From assembly GCA_015075305.1 (NCBI GenBank), contig JABTUS010000004.1:302679-366678 (forward strand): a DNA stretch of 64,000 nucleotides, given 5' to 3'. The stretch comes from Opitutaceae bacterium (lineage in GTDB: Bacteria; Verrucomicrobiota; Verrucomicrobiia; Opitutales; Opitutaceae). The notes under the pieces are model-generated. The model did not search any database. It saw only the letters and a list, made by a program, of their open reading frames with translations, and was not told the DNA's origin. Shown here one piece after another: positions 15,406 through 24,701 of this stretch (positions are counted from its first letter, which is position 1; each line of letters begins with the position of its first letter). The position numbers and the translations under genes were made by a program.

Positions 15406-17624
15406 GCACACTCAGTTCGAGCCGGGAGGAAAGCCAGCGGACTGTCGAAGTTCAGCAGAATGCGGACCCGCGTTCCATCCGTCGGGTGCGTGGCAGGCCG
15501 TTGACCCACTACTGGCCGTGGATTCAGCATCAGGCGCGTTCGCTGCTGCTTTCCCCTTGTGAGCGAGTCACGGATCGAAGCGTCAGCTGGATCTGGGACG
15601 AGCCTGGAGAGGCGGCGAATCTCTCGGCGGAGGAGCTCTCGCATTTGCGAAAGAGACTGCGGCGCATGGAGTCCGAGTTCACGGAGCTCGCGGAATCAAA
15701 CGAGGGAAACGCGGCCAACGAAGCACTGCTCGAGGTTCATTTGGCAATGTCCGCCGTGGCTGCTTCGTTGGCGGAAAAATCCGACCGGCAACTCGCTGCC
15801 TATGCCGCGCGCACCACGGGTGGAGTCATGATTCACAGCTGGGGTTCGTTGAAAGCTGCTGATCCGAGGGGTGTGCGAGAAAAGACAAGCCCTGCCACAG
15901 ACATTGTGCCGGCAGTCGGAGATCTGCGTGTGTCTGATCAACCTGCATTGAATGCTCGGGCAAATGAGGCGCCCGATTGGGGTGCGGATCAGCCGTGCCA
16001 GGGTGGTGCGATGCAGTCAGGTCGTCGCGGACGAGGCTGGGTAAGGAAGAGATGGCTTTGGGGGGTGGGGCTTGGCGTCGCAATGCTCACGCTCATGATT
16101 CCAGGCGTGCGCTACCACGGGGTTCCACGGCCAGGGGCAGTTCTGGAACGCCCAGTCCCGGAGACCTCGGATGCCTTGCCGGGAGAATCCACCCGGATCG
16201 TTCCGTCAGGCCGGGCGAGGATCGCCGCAGACCGTGATGAATCGGGAGACGGCTTGGGAGGATCCGCAGCCAAACCCCCTTCGTCGAGCACACCAGGATA
16301 CTTTGGGGGCGACCTTGAGTTGGAAGCGACTGGAAGCTTGAATGCTCCTGCATCGCCCGCGGCGTTGCGTGAGCGCGCGATGGTGTTTTCCAGTAGTGAA
16401 AGCCCAGTGACTGTGCAGGGGGAAATTGCCGCCGAACGGCCTCTTGTCTTTTCACCGAACAACAGCACCGTCCCAGTCCTCGGAGGAGCGGCCATGTCAG
16501 ATGCGCCGGGCCTGTCGATTGATGCCGGGCTGGGAGCGGGATCCGCATCACGGATTCGGGCCGACAGGACGCTGGGGAAGCATTCGATCGAACCATCGGA
16601 CAACGTGAAAGCGAATGATGGATTTACTTCGGGACAGGCCGATTTCCATTCCGATGCGGGAGTGGGGCGTTCCAGTGTCGGCCGATCCCTGTCATTGCCG
16701 GAGAACCCGAGGGCATCACACACAGGGCCAGACACACCTGAGGCAAATCAGCGATCCCCTGACGCAGCCCCGGTGAAGACCAAGCGAACGCGCGTTTCGA
16801 TTTCTGATCGAGAGGCTGCGGCATCGGCGGGACCTGGGGAGGTGTCGGAGGAGGGTGAGTCCGCCAGCGTCGGGACGGCCTCCAGGGCGGCTGCAGACGC
16901 GGCGAGTTCGGGATCGGTTCGGCATGGGGCCTTCGGCGCAGGCCTTCGCACGATGAAAATTGGGATTTCTCCCTGGACCTTTGAGCTTGTGCGCGACGCG
17001 GTGATTTCAACCCGCCCCGTCCCCCTTGGCTCGACAGATGATTCCGAGTCAATCCGGCGCGTGGTGCTCCAGGAGCGGCTTGCTCATGCCCCCCGGGCGC
17101 TTCGGGACGCAAAGTTCTCATGGGGCTTTGCCGTTGAGCAGACTGACGCATCCTTCGCCTTCGAATCCAGGCGTGCTCAAGGGGGAGACGGCCTGATCGT
17201 GTGGCGCGAGGGGAAAAGGGTGCTTCTTCGGTTCCCCGACGGTCCCACCCAGAAGGTGGAGCAGATTGAGTGGGTCAGCGACAGCGGGTCTGTGAGAGCC
17301 ATGACGATTGGCGTGGGTGCGTCGGGTGAGATCACAGTCGCTCTTGGCGATGGATTGCGCGCATCGGTCTGGATTTCAACCCAACTTGAGTCACCCGGCG
17401 ATCTTCCCGTCGAGCCGGATTCTGCGGAACTGCAAACGAGGCTGGAATGGATGCAGTTGCCGGCTCCGGCTTCCGTGGGCGACAGGATTGTTGGCCGGAT
17501 TGCCCCGCATCCATGGCTGGAGATTTCCTTGGAGGAGATGCGCGGAACGCAAATTCCGCTGGTGGTTTCTCTGATGGATCAGGACTCCGGCTGGGCCTGG
17601 ACATCGCAGCTTAGCATTCGCTGA
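15402..17624 (+). CDS. Unrecognised 740-residue single-pass membrane protein
   Basis: I do not recognise a family. Residues 1-150 are a soluble region with a helical, likely coiled segment at about 76-125 (LSAEELSHLRKRLRRMESEF). A single transmembrane helix lies at about 217-235 (WLWGVGLGVAMLTLMIPG) preceded by basic residues, so the N-terminus should be cytoplasmic. Residues 240-510 are low-complexity Ser/Gly/Ala/Pro-rich and probably disordered. About 515-740 is a folded-looking beta-rich domain with WTFELVRDAVIST and GLIVWREGKRVLLRF. The layout resembles an envelope spacer protein with a distal domain. It is translationally coupled to the upstream lipoprotein. Function unknown. Confidence 0.7.
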   Translation: MSTLSSSREESQRTVEVQQNADPRSIRRVRGRPLTHYWPWIQHQARSLLLSPCERVTDRSVSWIWDEPGEAANLSAEELSHLRKRLRRMESEFTELAESNEGNAANEALLEVHLAMSAVAASLAEKSDRQLAAYAARTTGGVMIHSWGSLKAADPRGVREKTSPATDIVPAVGDLRVSDQPALNARANEAPDWGADQPCQGGAMQSGRRGRGWVRKRWLWGVGLGVAMLTLMIPGVRYHGVPRPGAVLERPVPETSDALPGESTRIVPSGRARIAADRDESGDGLGGSAAKPPSSSTPGYFGGDLELEATGSLNAPASPAALRERAMVFSSSESPVTVQGEIAAERPLVFSPNNSTVPVLGGAAMSDAPGLSIDAGLGAGSASRIRADRTLGKHSIEPSDNVKANDGFTSGQADFHSDAGVGRSSVGRSLSLPENPRASHTGPDTPEANQRSPDAAPVKTKRTRVSISDREAAASAGPGEVSEEGESASVGTASRAAADAASSGSVRHGAFGAGLRTMKIGISPWTFELVRDAVISTRPVPLGSTDDSESIRRVVLQERLAHAPRALRDAKFSWGFAVEQTDASFAFESRRAQGGDGLIVWREGKRVLLRFPDGPTQKVEQIEWVSDSGSVRAMTIGVGASGEITVALGDGLRASVWISTQLESPGDLPVEPDSAELQTRLEWMQLPAPASVGDRIVGRIAPHPWLEISLEEMRGTQIPLVVSLMDQDSGWAWTSQLSIR

Positions 17625-17632
17625 GCTCCCCG

Positions 17633-17654
17633 CTGATCGTGATGTTGCGATCAG
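17633..17654 (+). terminator. Hairpin after the 740-residue gene, weak terminator candidate
   Basis: Seven-base arms CTGATCG and CGATCAG flank an 8-base loop, beginning 9 bases after the stop at 17624. No T tract follows, so intrinsic termination is doubtful; it may instead stabilise the transcript end. Confidence 0.3.
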
Positions 17655-17786
17655 GATGGCTGGCGTCACACCGGTGGGTACAAGCCAGCGTCACTTTGCA
17701 ATAAAACGCGGAGTTCCGTTGACGCATGGCGCAGCAACAGAATAGCGAGTTTACGGTCCGCATTCCAGCCCCAGTCTGCCTCGCTG

Positions 17787-18482
17787 GTGTCCCACAACAG
17801 TTTCGATCTCGTTGTTTTCGGAGCTTTTCTCGCGACGATTGTTGCGGTGGGCTTTGCGGCCGCACGCAAGGGCGGGGCCAATGACGACTATTTTCTAGTC
17901 AGCCGAAACCTGACCTGGTGGCTCATCGGCGGATCAATGATCGCCGCCAACATTTCGACGCATCACTTCATCGGGATGGGCGGCCTCGCCTTCCATGTGG
18001 GCCTGGCGGTGGCCAGTTACGAGTGGATGGCCGCCATTGTGCTGATCCTGTACGCAAAGTTCTTTCTGCCCTGCTACCTCAGGACACGGATCACCACGAT
18101 GCCGGAGTTCCTCGAGCGGCGGTTTGATCATCGCGTGCGGCTTGTCTAGGCCGTCATCTGTCTCATCGGCTACGTCGTGATCGAGCTTGCGGTTGTGCTG
18201 TACACCGGGGCGCTGGCGGTGCATTCGATCTTCGGCCTGTGACTTGAGTTTGGGCTGATGATTTTTGGCCTGGCAGGCGCCTACGCGATTTACGGTGGAT
18301 TCAGGTCGGTCGCCAACACCGACATCGTGCGGGCGACGGTGCCTGCGTCGGCGGTGGTGGACCATTCATCGTCCGCTGAGATGGAGGCGTTTCTTCGCAC
18401 CGTGCCCTGGTGGCGCTCGTTTGGATTGTGGTCCACCCTGCTGATAGCGTGTGTCATCGGGCTCTACATCCGTTTCTTCTGA
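17787..18482 (+). pseudogene. Decayed sodium:solute symporter (SSS/SLC5) pseudogene
   Basis: One reading frame runs through the whole interval and encodes an SSS transporter N-terminus: GGANDDYFLVSRNLTWWLIG, then IGMGGLAFHVGLAVASYEW and TTMPEFLERRFDHR. It is interrupted by TAG at 18147 and TGA at 18240, yet the frame after each stop still reads transporter sequence (VIELAVVLYTGALAVHSIFG, then AYAIYGGFRSVANTDI). After NTDI the frame jumps to a C-terminal-like end (WWRSFGLWSTLLIACVIGLY), so most of the middle and later helices, roughly 300 codons judged from the family length of about 550, are missing. Two stops plus an internal deletion show a non-functional relic. The downstream PmoA-like gene is intact. 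Confidence 0.88.
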
Positions 18483-18583
18483 GCTCAGTGGCGCAGGCCG
18501 GTTTTGCGCGCTTGCCTCGGTTCCCATCGCGGAGCACGGTGAGATGGCACCGGCCGTTCACTTCGACCCCTTTTGAATCCATC

Positions 18584-19633
18584 ATGCGCATCATGAACCT
18601 CTCGCTAATGCCCAGGACTTCCGCTGCACGCCTGCAGTCTTGTCGGGGAAATCTGTTCAGCACCGGTCTGCTGCCCGCTGCTTTCCTCGCGGCCGCAGTG
18701 TCGCTTTCGGCCGCGGCTCCGGCACCGGCGGTCAGGGTGACGCGCGGAGAGAATCGCGTGGCGGTCTCGGTTGAAGGGAAGCCTTTCACGGAGTTCATCC
18801 ACGGGCCGGATGCGCCGCGTTCGTATTTCTATCCCGTGCTGGCACCCGACGGCACGCGATTGACCAGGGATTTCCCGATGGCCAGCACGCCGGGTGAGGA
18901 GCAGGACCATCCGCACCATCGCTCCCTCTGGTTTGCCCATGGCGACATCAACGGAGTGGATTTCTGGCTGGAAAAACCCACATCGGGCCGGGTGGTGCTT
19001 GAGTCTCTGGATGAGACGTCCAGCGGAGACGTGGGCGTGATACGTGCACGGCACCGCTGGCAGACTTCGGAGAAGAAGCTGGTCGCCAGGGAAGAACTCA
19101 CGGTTCGCATCCGGGCGGTGCCGCACGGAAGGCTGCTCGATTACGAGATCACCTTTCACGCACTGAAGGATTCGCCGCTCGTGTTTGGAGACACCAAGGA
19201 GGGGTCGATGGCGGTTCGTGTGGCGCAATGGATGACTCTCACGCACAAACTCAAGGGTGCGGCGGTGCAGGGCCGCGGAAGCATCGTCAACAGCGCTGGT
19301 GATCATGATGCCGCCGCCTGGGGCAGGCGCGCCGCGTGGGCCGATTACCACGCGCCGAAAGACGGCAAGGTTTACGGCATCGCTATTTTCGACCATCCGT
19401 CAAATGTGCGGCATCCGACCTGGTGGCATGCGCGCGACTACGGATTGTTCGCGGCGAATCCTTTTGGACGGCATGACTTCGAGGGACTCAAGGACCAGCC
19501 TCACATCGGCGACCTGACGGTCCCGGCTGGAAAGTCACTGACACTAAAGTATCGCATCTACGTTCACGAGGGCGACACCGCGCAGGCGCAGGTTGCCGAA
19601 CATTACCGTGCTTATGTGGCGGGTGGGGAATAG
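18584..19633 (+). CDS. PmoA-like (DUF6807) secreted protein
   Basis: A 349-residue protein. The ATG at 18584 is followed by a long N-region and a hydrophobic signal segment (LLPAAFLAAAVSLSAAAPAPA), so export is likely. The open frame to 18410 runs through the pseudogene and is not used. Family features: RSYFYPVLAPDGTRLTRDFP, EEQDHPHHRSLWFAHGDING, and the late GIAIFDHPSNVRHPTWWHAR with DYGLFAANPFG. These match the PmoA/DUF6807 family, which is named after methane oxidation genes but is common in heterotrophic Verrucomicrobiota, Planctomycetota and Bacteroidota next to oxidoreductases and transporters. The biochemical role is unknown; a carbohydrate-related one is inferred from such contexts. 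Confidence 0.85.
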   Translation: MRIMNLSLMPRTSAARLQSCRGNLFSTGLLPAAFLAAAVSLSAAAPAPAVRVTRGENRVAVSVEGKPFTEFIHGPDAPRSYFYPVLAPDGTRLTRDFPMASTPGEEQDHPHHRSLWFAHGDINGVDFWLEKPTSGRVVLESLDETSSGDVGVIRARHRWQTSEKKLVAREELTVRIRAVPHGRLLDYEITFHALKDSPLVFGDTKEGSMAVRVAQWMTLTHKLKGAAVQGRGSIVNSAGDHDAAAWGRRAAWADYHAPKDGKVYGIAIFDHPSNVRHPTWWHARDYGLFAANPFGRHDFEGLKDQPHIGDLTVPAGKSLTLKYRIYVHEGDTAQAQVAEHYRAYVAGGE

Positions 19634-19698
19634 CAGTTCCGCAGCGTGGCTGCCGCGGCAACCGCGAGGCGTGTTGTAGTCAACCATGCGCGTTGCTC

Positions 19699-22254
19699 TC
19701 AACGCAGCAGCGCCTCCAGCTCCGCCTCCTTCCAGGGTTCGTCGCGGCCCTTGGTGGCTGCGCGAACCGCAGCGACCGCTTCCGGGCTTACCGCGGAGGC
19801 TGCGTGGCCCCAGGAGTGACGGATGTAGGTCAGAACCGAGGCGATCGTGGCGTCGTCCAGCGCTCCCAGCGGGGGCATCACCTGGGGAGGGTTTTCCTTT
19901 CCGTGCAGCACAATGCGGGCGAGAACTTCAGTCGGTCCGAGCACCCAGCGGGAATTCACCAGCGGGGGCGCGAGACCCGCGAGACCCTTCCCGTCGGGCT
20001 GATGACAGCCGGCGCAGATGGCGAAATTCTCCCGCCCTTTTTCGAACAGCGCCTTTTCCTGCTTGCTGAGCACGACTGCTGGGGATGCGCGGACGGAATC
20101 CTTGTGTCCCGGCCAGCGCAGGAGGCCGACTGCCTTGCGCACCCGGCTCCCAATCTCCGGGGCCAGGCCCTTGGCCGCTGACCATGCGATCAATCCATCC
20201 GGCACGACCGCAATTGTCAGGGCTGACGCCGTCTTTCCACCATCCTTCTGCTGAGCGTACTCAATGCCTTCAAGCAGTGAAAGCCGGTTTGCGGCGGATG
20301 TGCCTGCGCCGGGACTCAACAGGGAGAACAGCCTTGCCTGGGCTGCAGGGTCATCGCCAAGCACCACCGATGCAGCGGCGGTGACCACAACCGCCTTGTT
20401 TCTCTCCAGCTTCCGCGCGTTTGAGTCTCCAAGGACGGACTCGAGCAGTTCAAATTCGCGCCCAGCCAGGCTGCTGACGAGCGCTTCGTTAATGTAGGGT
20501 TGATCACCATGCGCACGAGCGAGGGCAAACAAGGCATCGCGCGCCTGAGTTGTTTTTGATTCGCCGAGTGACAAGGCGGCCTGCAGGCGCACGCTCGCGT
20601 CGCTGCTTCTTGTGAGGGCGATGACTGCGGCGGTGATCGATGCATCACCGGACTTCAGTCCGTCTTCCGCCACGCGGATTGCGGTGACCAGGACCCGCGG
20701 GTCTCGGTCCTGGAGCGCGGCCTGCACGGTGGGGCCGTCAAGCGCATCCATCCCATGGAGCGTCCAAAGCGCATGCACGCGCCCCAATGCCGTGTCTGCG
20801 GCGTTGGTGGCGGCCTTTCGGAGCAGCGGGATGGCTGAAGCATCATTCGCCTGCACGAGAAGCCGCTGAGCTGTGTCCCTCCACCATCCGCTCGCGCTGT
20901 TCAACGCGGAGACGAGCTCCGCGGTTGTCATTCTCGACGGCAGCCGTGAAGCCGGTGCGGTTCTGCCGCTGCTTTCAGGCAGGATCCGGTAGATTCGCCC
21001 CAGTCCGATCGGCGTGTCGAGATGACGGGCCTCGATCTGTCGTCGCAGATACGAAGTGACATAGATGCGGTGCTGGAGGATGCCGCGGTACATGTCGACG
21101 ATGTAGAGTGCGCCATCCGGTCCGGCCGTCAGATTCACCGGGCGGAATCTTTCGTCGGTAGACGTTAGGAATTCCGATGATCGGTAGGCGTTCCGCGCCG
21201 TCAGCACGCCATCGGTATTGGAAACAAGGATACGCTTGACCAGATTTGCCGCGGGTTCGCAGATGAAGACGCTGCCTGCAAACCCCGGAGGGAACAGCGA
21301 TTCCCGATAGAAAAGAGGTGCGCACGCAGCGGTGACCGTCCGCAGGATTCCGTCCTCACCGAGTGTGCGATAGCCGCGATTGATGCCAGGTGTGACACGG
21401 CTTGGAAAAAGCGTGATCTTTTCGGGTGGTGAAAGCGTGCGGTTGACTCCCTGTGAAAACGGCTGCGCGGGATTTCGAGCGAGGTATTCCGCCGGGAAGG
21501 CGTCGGCCTGCAGCGGCACGCTGTTGTTGTTGTAATAGAAATTGCCGAGGTTGTCCTCGGTGAGCCCCCATTGTCCGCGAAATGAGGTGGGCTGGCGCGT
21601 CCAGGTGCCGTCACGATTGCGACGAAACCGCGCCGTGAAATTCGCGCTGTATATCCAGTTGTCCAGCCCCCACGTCAAGCCGTTGGCAGTGTGCTCCGGA
21701 TTGGTCTGGCTGCCATAGTCGCCGGCCACCTCGACCTTTTCATCTGCGCGCCCGTCGCCGTTCGTGTCGCGCATGAACCAAAGGTGCGGAGGCTCCCCGA
21801 CAAGGATGCCGTCACCCACGCGCAGCAGGGCTCGTGGCATGACCAGGCCGGAGGCAAACTCGGTGCGCCGATCGGGTCGGCCGTCGCCGTCCGTGTCGTC
21901 GAGCACGGCTATCGTGCCGACGGGCTTGTTTTCGCCGACACCGTCGACATTCGGCATGAAGCCGCGCATCTCGACAATCCAGTAGCGGCCGGCCTCATCG
22001 ATCTCCAGGACGACCGGGTCGTGCAGCAGGGGTTCGGAAGCCACGGCCTCGATCCGAAATCCGGGCGCGACTTGAAAGGTCCGCAGCGCCTGATCGACGG
22101 GCAGGGCGGGCGCCGGCGGAATCACCAGATGGCTTGGAGGGTCGGCCTGTGCCTCGCCCGGTTTGTCGCCGCTTTGAGCAAATGCGCCGTGCCCCAGAAG
22201 CAGAAGCGCCATCGCGTGAAGGCTGAAGTATCGCATGAGGGTTGTTACGGTCAT
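19699..22254 (-). CDS. Secreted propeller-HEAT-cytochrome c dehydrogenase (PVC type)
   Basis: An 851-residue protein from the ATG at 22254 (another at 22236), giving a signal peptide with FSLHAMALLLLGHGAFAQ. Residues of about 50-400 form a beta-propeller of the membrane-bound dehydrogenase family, with repeated DTDGDGRPD and DTNGDGRAD calcium-like motifs and GLTWGLDNWIYSAN. About 430-680 is a HEAT-like helical repeat region. A C-terminal cytochrome c domain has CAGCH at 747-751 and the likely axial Met in QVMPP at 793. Such proteins are abundant in Planctomycetota and Verrucomicrobiota and probably oxidise sugars or similar in the periplasm. The substrate is unknown. It is divergent from the next gene. 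Confidence 0.87.
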   Translation of the reverse strand: MTVTTLMRYFSLHAMALLLLGHGAFAQSGDKPGEAQADPPSHLVIPPAPALPVDQALRTFQVAPGFRIEAVASEPLLHDPVVLEIDEAGRYWIVEMRGFMPNVDGVGENKPVGTIAVLDDTDGDGRPDRRTEFASGLVMPRALLRVGDGILVGEPPHLWFMRDTNGDGRADEKVEVAGDYGSQTNPEHTANGLTWGLDNWIYSANFTARFRRNRDGTWTRQPTSFRGQWGLTEDNLGNFYYNNNSVPLQADAFPAEYLARNPAQPFSQGVNRTLSPPEKITLFPSRVTPGINRGYRTLGEDGILRTVTAACAPLFYRESLFPPGFAGSVFICEPAANLVKRILVSNTDGVLTARNAYRSSEFLTSTDERFRPVNLTAGPDGALYIVDMYRGILQHRIYVTSYLRRQIEARHLDTPIGLGRIYRILPESSGRTAPASRLPSRMTTAELVSALNSASGWWRDTAQRLLVQANDASAIPLLRKAATNAADTALGRVHALWTLHGMDALDGPTVQAALQDRDPRVLVTAIRVAEDGLKSGDASITAAVIALTRSSDASVRLQAALSLGESKTTQARDALFALARAHGDQPYINEALVSSLAGREFELLESVLGDSNARKLERNKAVVVTAAASVVLGDDPAAQARLFSLLSPGAGTSAANRLSLLEGIEYAQQKDGGKTASALTIAVVPDGLIAWSAAKGLAPEIGSRVRKAVGLLRWPGHKDSVRASPAVVLSKQEKALFEKGRENFAICAGCHQPDGKGLAGLAPPLVNSRWVLGPTEVLARIVLHGKENPPQVMPPLGALDDATIASVLTYIRHSWGHAASAVSPEAVAAVRAATKGRDEPWKEAELEALLR

Positions 22255-22336
22255 CAGGATGGAGAGGTGTCGGCAGGATGGCTTTGTGCCCGCAATGTCG
22301 CAGCGGGCTTGTGCGCGAGAGTTTGAGAGAGGGATT

Positions 22337-22393
22337 GTTCCGCGGACATATTGAGTGGACGGGAGAGGCATGCACAATCCTGCGCAGCGGAAC
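22337..22393. promoter_or_regulatory. Inverted repeat in the shared region of two divergent dehydrogenase genes
   Basis: The 192-base gap between the divergent dehydrogenase genes contains GTTCCGC at 22337-22343 and its inverse GCGGAAC at 22387-22393. The left copy is itself part of a 13-base near-palindrome TGTTCCGCGGACA. This could be an operator controlling both genes. No clear -35/-10 pair was found. Confidence 0.3.
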
Positions 22394-22446
22394 ATCGGAA
22401 AATAACCTTGTTTGCATTCGCGCTCCCCCTGCCTTAGCCCCTCACC

Positions 22447-23898
22447 ATGCGAATTCTCCGCCATCCTCATTTTCTGCGCATTCCGCTCGTTGCAGCCGCC
22501 GTTTCCGCGGTTGCTGCATTTGGCCAGAAAGTGAAGGTCGAGGATGTCTATCAGCAGAATTGCGCGAGCTGCCATGGTGCCAGGCTTGAAGGAGGCTCCG
22601 GCTCGGCTCTGCTTGGGCCGGTTTGGAAGCACGGCGGGGACTCCGACAGCCTTTTCAAGGTGATAAGGGACGGCGTGCCCGACACGCCGATGATCGGGTG
22701 GGGAAGTCTCGGCGAAAGCACGCTGCGGGCACTGGCCATCTACATCCGCGAGCAGGCGTACGCGGCCGCGCAGGTGAAGCCGGAAAAGCGCGATGCTTCA
22801 GCGGACAGGAAGCCCGTGGTCACTAAGGAGCACACCTACCGGATCGAGACCGTGGTGACCGGACTCGAGAATCCGTGGTCGCTGGCCTGGCTGCCCGATG
22901 GAAACCGACTCGTCACTGAACGACCCGGACGACTCCGGATTCTCGACGGGAAAAACAAGCTTTCCGCTCCGGTCAAAGGAACGCCCAGCGTGTTTGCACA
23001 CGGGCAGGGCGGTCTGCTGGATGTCGCCGTGCACCCGGACTACGTGCGCAATGGCTGGATCTATCTTTCGTACAGCGACCCGCGCGAACTCGACGGCAGT
23101 GATGTCAGTCTTACGGCGATCGTACGGGGGAAAATCAGGAATGGGGCATGGGTCGAGCAGGAGGATGTCTTTCGCGCTCCACTCAAGTTCTATCAAACCA
23201 CGCGACATCACTTCGGCTGCCGGATCGTGTTTGATGGCGACCATCTGTTTTTCAGCATGGGCGAGCGCGGCCGGAGTGACCATGCCCAGGACCTGACGCG
23301 ACCCAACGGAAAGATCCACCGCATTTATGACGACGGGCGGGTGCCGCCGGACAATCCTTTTGTGGATCGCAAGGATGCCTGGCCCACCATCTGGTGCTAT
23401 GGAAACCGCAATCCGCAGGGCCTGGTCCGCCATCCGGCAACGGGAGATCTTTGGGAGACGGAGCATGGCCCGCGCGGCGGCGACGAATTGAATCTGATCG
23501 TGCGTGGAGCGAACTATGGATGGCCGAAGGCCTCCTACGGCATGAACTATGACGGTTCGCCGCTCACGCCTGACACGAGTCTGCCGGGCATGATGGATCC
23601 CGTCATCTACTGGCTGCCTTCAATCGCGGCATCCGGTCTCGCCGTGTACGAGGGGGATGCGTTTCCGAAATGGAGAAACAACCTTCTCGCCGGAGGTCTC
23701 GCGAAGCAGGAGGTGCATCGGCTGGTTCTCAAGGATCATCGGGTCGTCGAGCGCGAGGTCATCTTCAGCAACCATGGGCGTGTGCGTGATGTGCGCGTCG
23801 GCCCGGATGGGCTCGTTTATGTTTTGATCGATGCCACGGACGGAAAAATCCTGCGGTTGCGGCCGGAGCAGGTGAATTTGCCGCGGCGGAAATCCTGA
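22447..23898 (+). CDS. Cytochrome c-fused PQQ-type sugar dehydrogenase (soluble GDH-like)
   Basis: A 483-residue protein with a signal peptide (MRILRHPHFLRIPLVAAAVSAVAAFG). An N-terminal cytochrome c domain has CASCH at 39-43 and a possible axial Met82 (TPMIGW). From about 125 on is a six-bladed propeller of the soluble glucose dehydrogenase (GSDH) family: GLENPWSLAWLPDGNRLVTE, GQGGLLDVAVHPDY, TRHHFGCRIVFDGDHLFFSM, WCYGNRNPQGL, and WETEHGPRGGDELN. The conserved His and Arg residues for PQQ and substrate are present in these motifs. Such aldose dehydrogenases pass electrons to cytochrome c in the periplasm. PQQ would have to be made elsewhere or imported. Confidence 0.9.
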   Translation: MRILRHPHFLRIPLVAAAVSAVAAFGQKVKVEDVYQQNCASCHGARLEGGSGSALLGPVWKHGGDSDSLFKVIRDGVPDTPMIGWGSLGESTLRALAIYIREQAYAAAQVKPEKRDASADRKPVVTKEHTYRIETVVTGLENPWSLAWLPDGNRLVTERPGRLRILDGKNKLSAPVKGTPSVFAHGQGGLLDVAVHPDYVRNGWIYLSYSDPRELDGSDVSLTAIVRGKIRNGAWVEQEDVFRAPLKFYQTTRHHFGCRIVFDGDHLFFSMGERGRSDHAQDLTRPNGKIHRIYDDGRVPPDNPFVDRKDAWPTIWCYGNRNPQGLVRHPATGDLWETEHGPRGGDELNLIVRGANYGWPKASYGMNYDGSPLTPDTSLPGMMDPVIYWLPSIAASGLAVYEGDAFPKWRNNLLAGGLAKQEVHRLVLKDHRVVEREVIFSNHGRVRDVRVGPDGLVYVLIDATDGKILRLRPEQVNLPRRKS

Positions 23899-23954
23899 TC
23901 GAGTCCGGATCGCACCGCGCATCAAAAGGCGGATGCCGGCGGTCCTCGCGGCTG

Positions 23955-24701
23955 TCAGCGCGCCAGGTAGCCTCCGTCAACGACGAGGTCGCTGCCTGTC
24001 ATGAACGAGGATTCGTCGCTGGCGAGAAAAGCGACCGCGGAGGCAACCTCCTCCGGCCTGCCCTGACGGCCGAGGAGGTGCATGGCCGATGCGCGACGAT
24101 CCTCCTCCTCGATGTCGAGATTGAGCTTCTTGCAGGAGTTGATGAAGGCGGACGTGTAGATGTATCCCGGGCAGACGGTATTGACGCGGATGCCGAAGGG
24201 CGCGAGGTCCTGCGCCCAGCATTTGGTGAGCCCGCGCAGGGCGAACTTGGTGGCATTGTAGGTGGCAAAATTCGCCTGTCCCACGAAGCCGCTGACCGAG
24301 GAAAAGTTGATGACGCTGCCTCCCCCCGCCTCCTTCATCTGAATGACCGCCTGATTTGTCACCAGGGATGTGCCAATCACGTTGACGGAAAGGCTGTCGT
24401 GCCAGTCCGACAGGGTGGCGTCCACGCTCTTGAAGACAAAACGTGCGGCGCTGTTGACGAGAATGCGTATCGGCCCCAGACGGGTGCGCACTGCGGCACA
24501 CGCCGTTTCGATTGCGCCCGGATTTGTGACATCAACAGCCTGCGCATGCACGCCCATGGCGGCGAGTTTGCCGTCGCTGTCCGTTTTGACGTCGAACGCC
24601 GCGACCCTGCATCCCTCTTCAACAAGTCTCTGAACCGCCGCGAATCCGAGATCACCGAGTCCGCCGGTGACGAGCGCGACCTTTCCCTTGAGGCCCTTCA
24701 T
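23955..24701 (-). CDS. Short-chain dehydrogenase/reductase
   Basis: A 248-residue classical SDR. The NAD(P) motif is TGGLGDLG near residues 12-19; the NAG-like motif is NSAA; the catalytic Ser lies in NFSSVSG and the catalytic pair in YNATK (YxxxK). VCPGYIYT follows, and the C-terminus MTGSDLVVDGGYLAR is typical. An Asp after the second strand (AAFDVKTD) suggests NAD rather than NADP. It is the last gene of a four-gene minus-strand operon, overlapping the cyclase by 4 bases. The substrate is probably a sugar acid, polyol or similar alcohol; this is inferred from operon context. Confidence 0.9.
   Translation of the reverse strand: MKGLKGKVALVTGGLGDLGFAAVQRLVEEGCRVAAFDVKTDSDGKLAAMGVHAQAVDVTNPGAIETACAAVRTRLGPIRILVNSAARFVFKSVDATLSDWHDSLSVNVIGTSLVTNQAVIQMKEAGGGSVINFSSVSGFVGQANFATYNATKFALRGLTKCWAQDLAPFGIRVNTVCPGYIYTSAFINSCKKLNLDIEEEDRRASAMHLLGRQGRPEEVASAVAFLASDESSFMTGSDLVVDGGYLAR

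Noticed and set aside
18147-18242. TAG and TGA in the symporter relic as pyrrolysine or selenocysteine codons
   Set aside because: There is no recoding element and a large part of the transporter is also deleted, so decay is the simpler reading.
18410-18583. N-terminal extension of the PmoA-like gene to 18410
   Set aside because: This part overlaps the pseudogene frame and has no similarity; the signal peptide begins after 18584.
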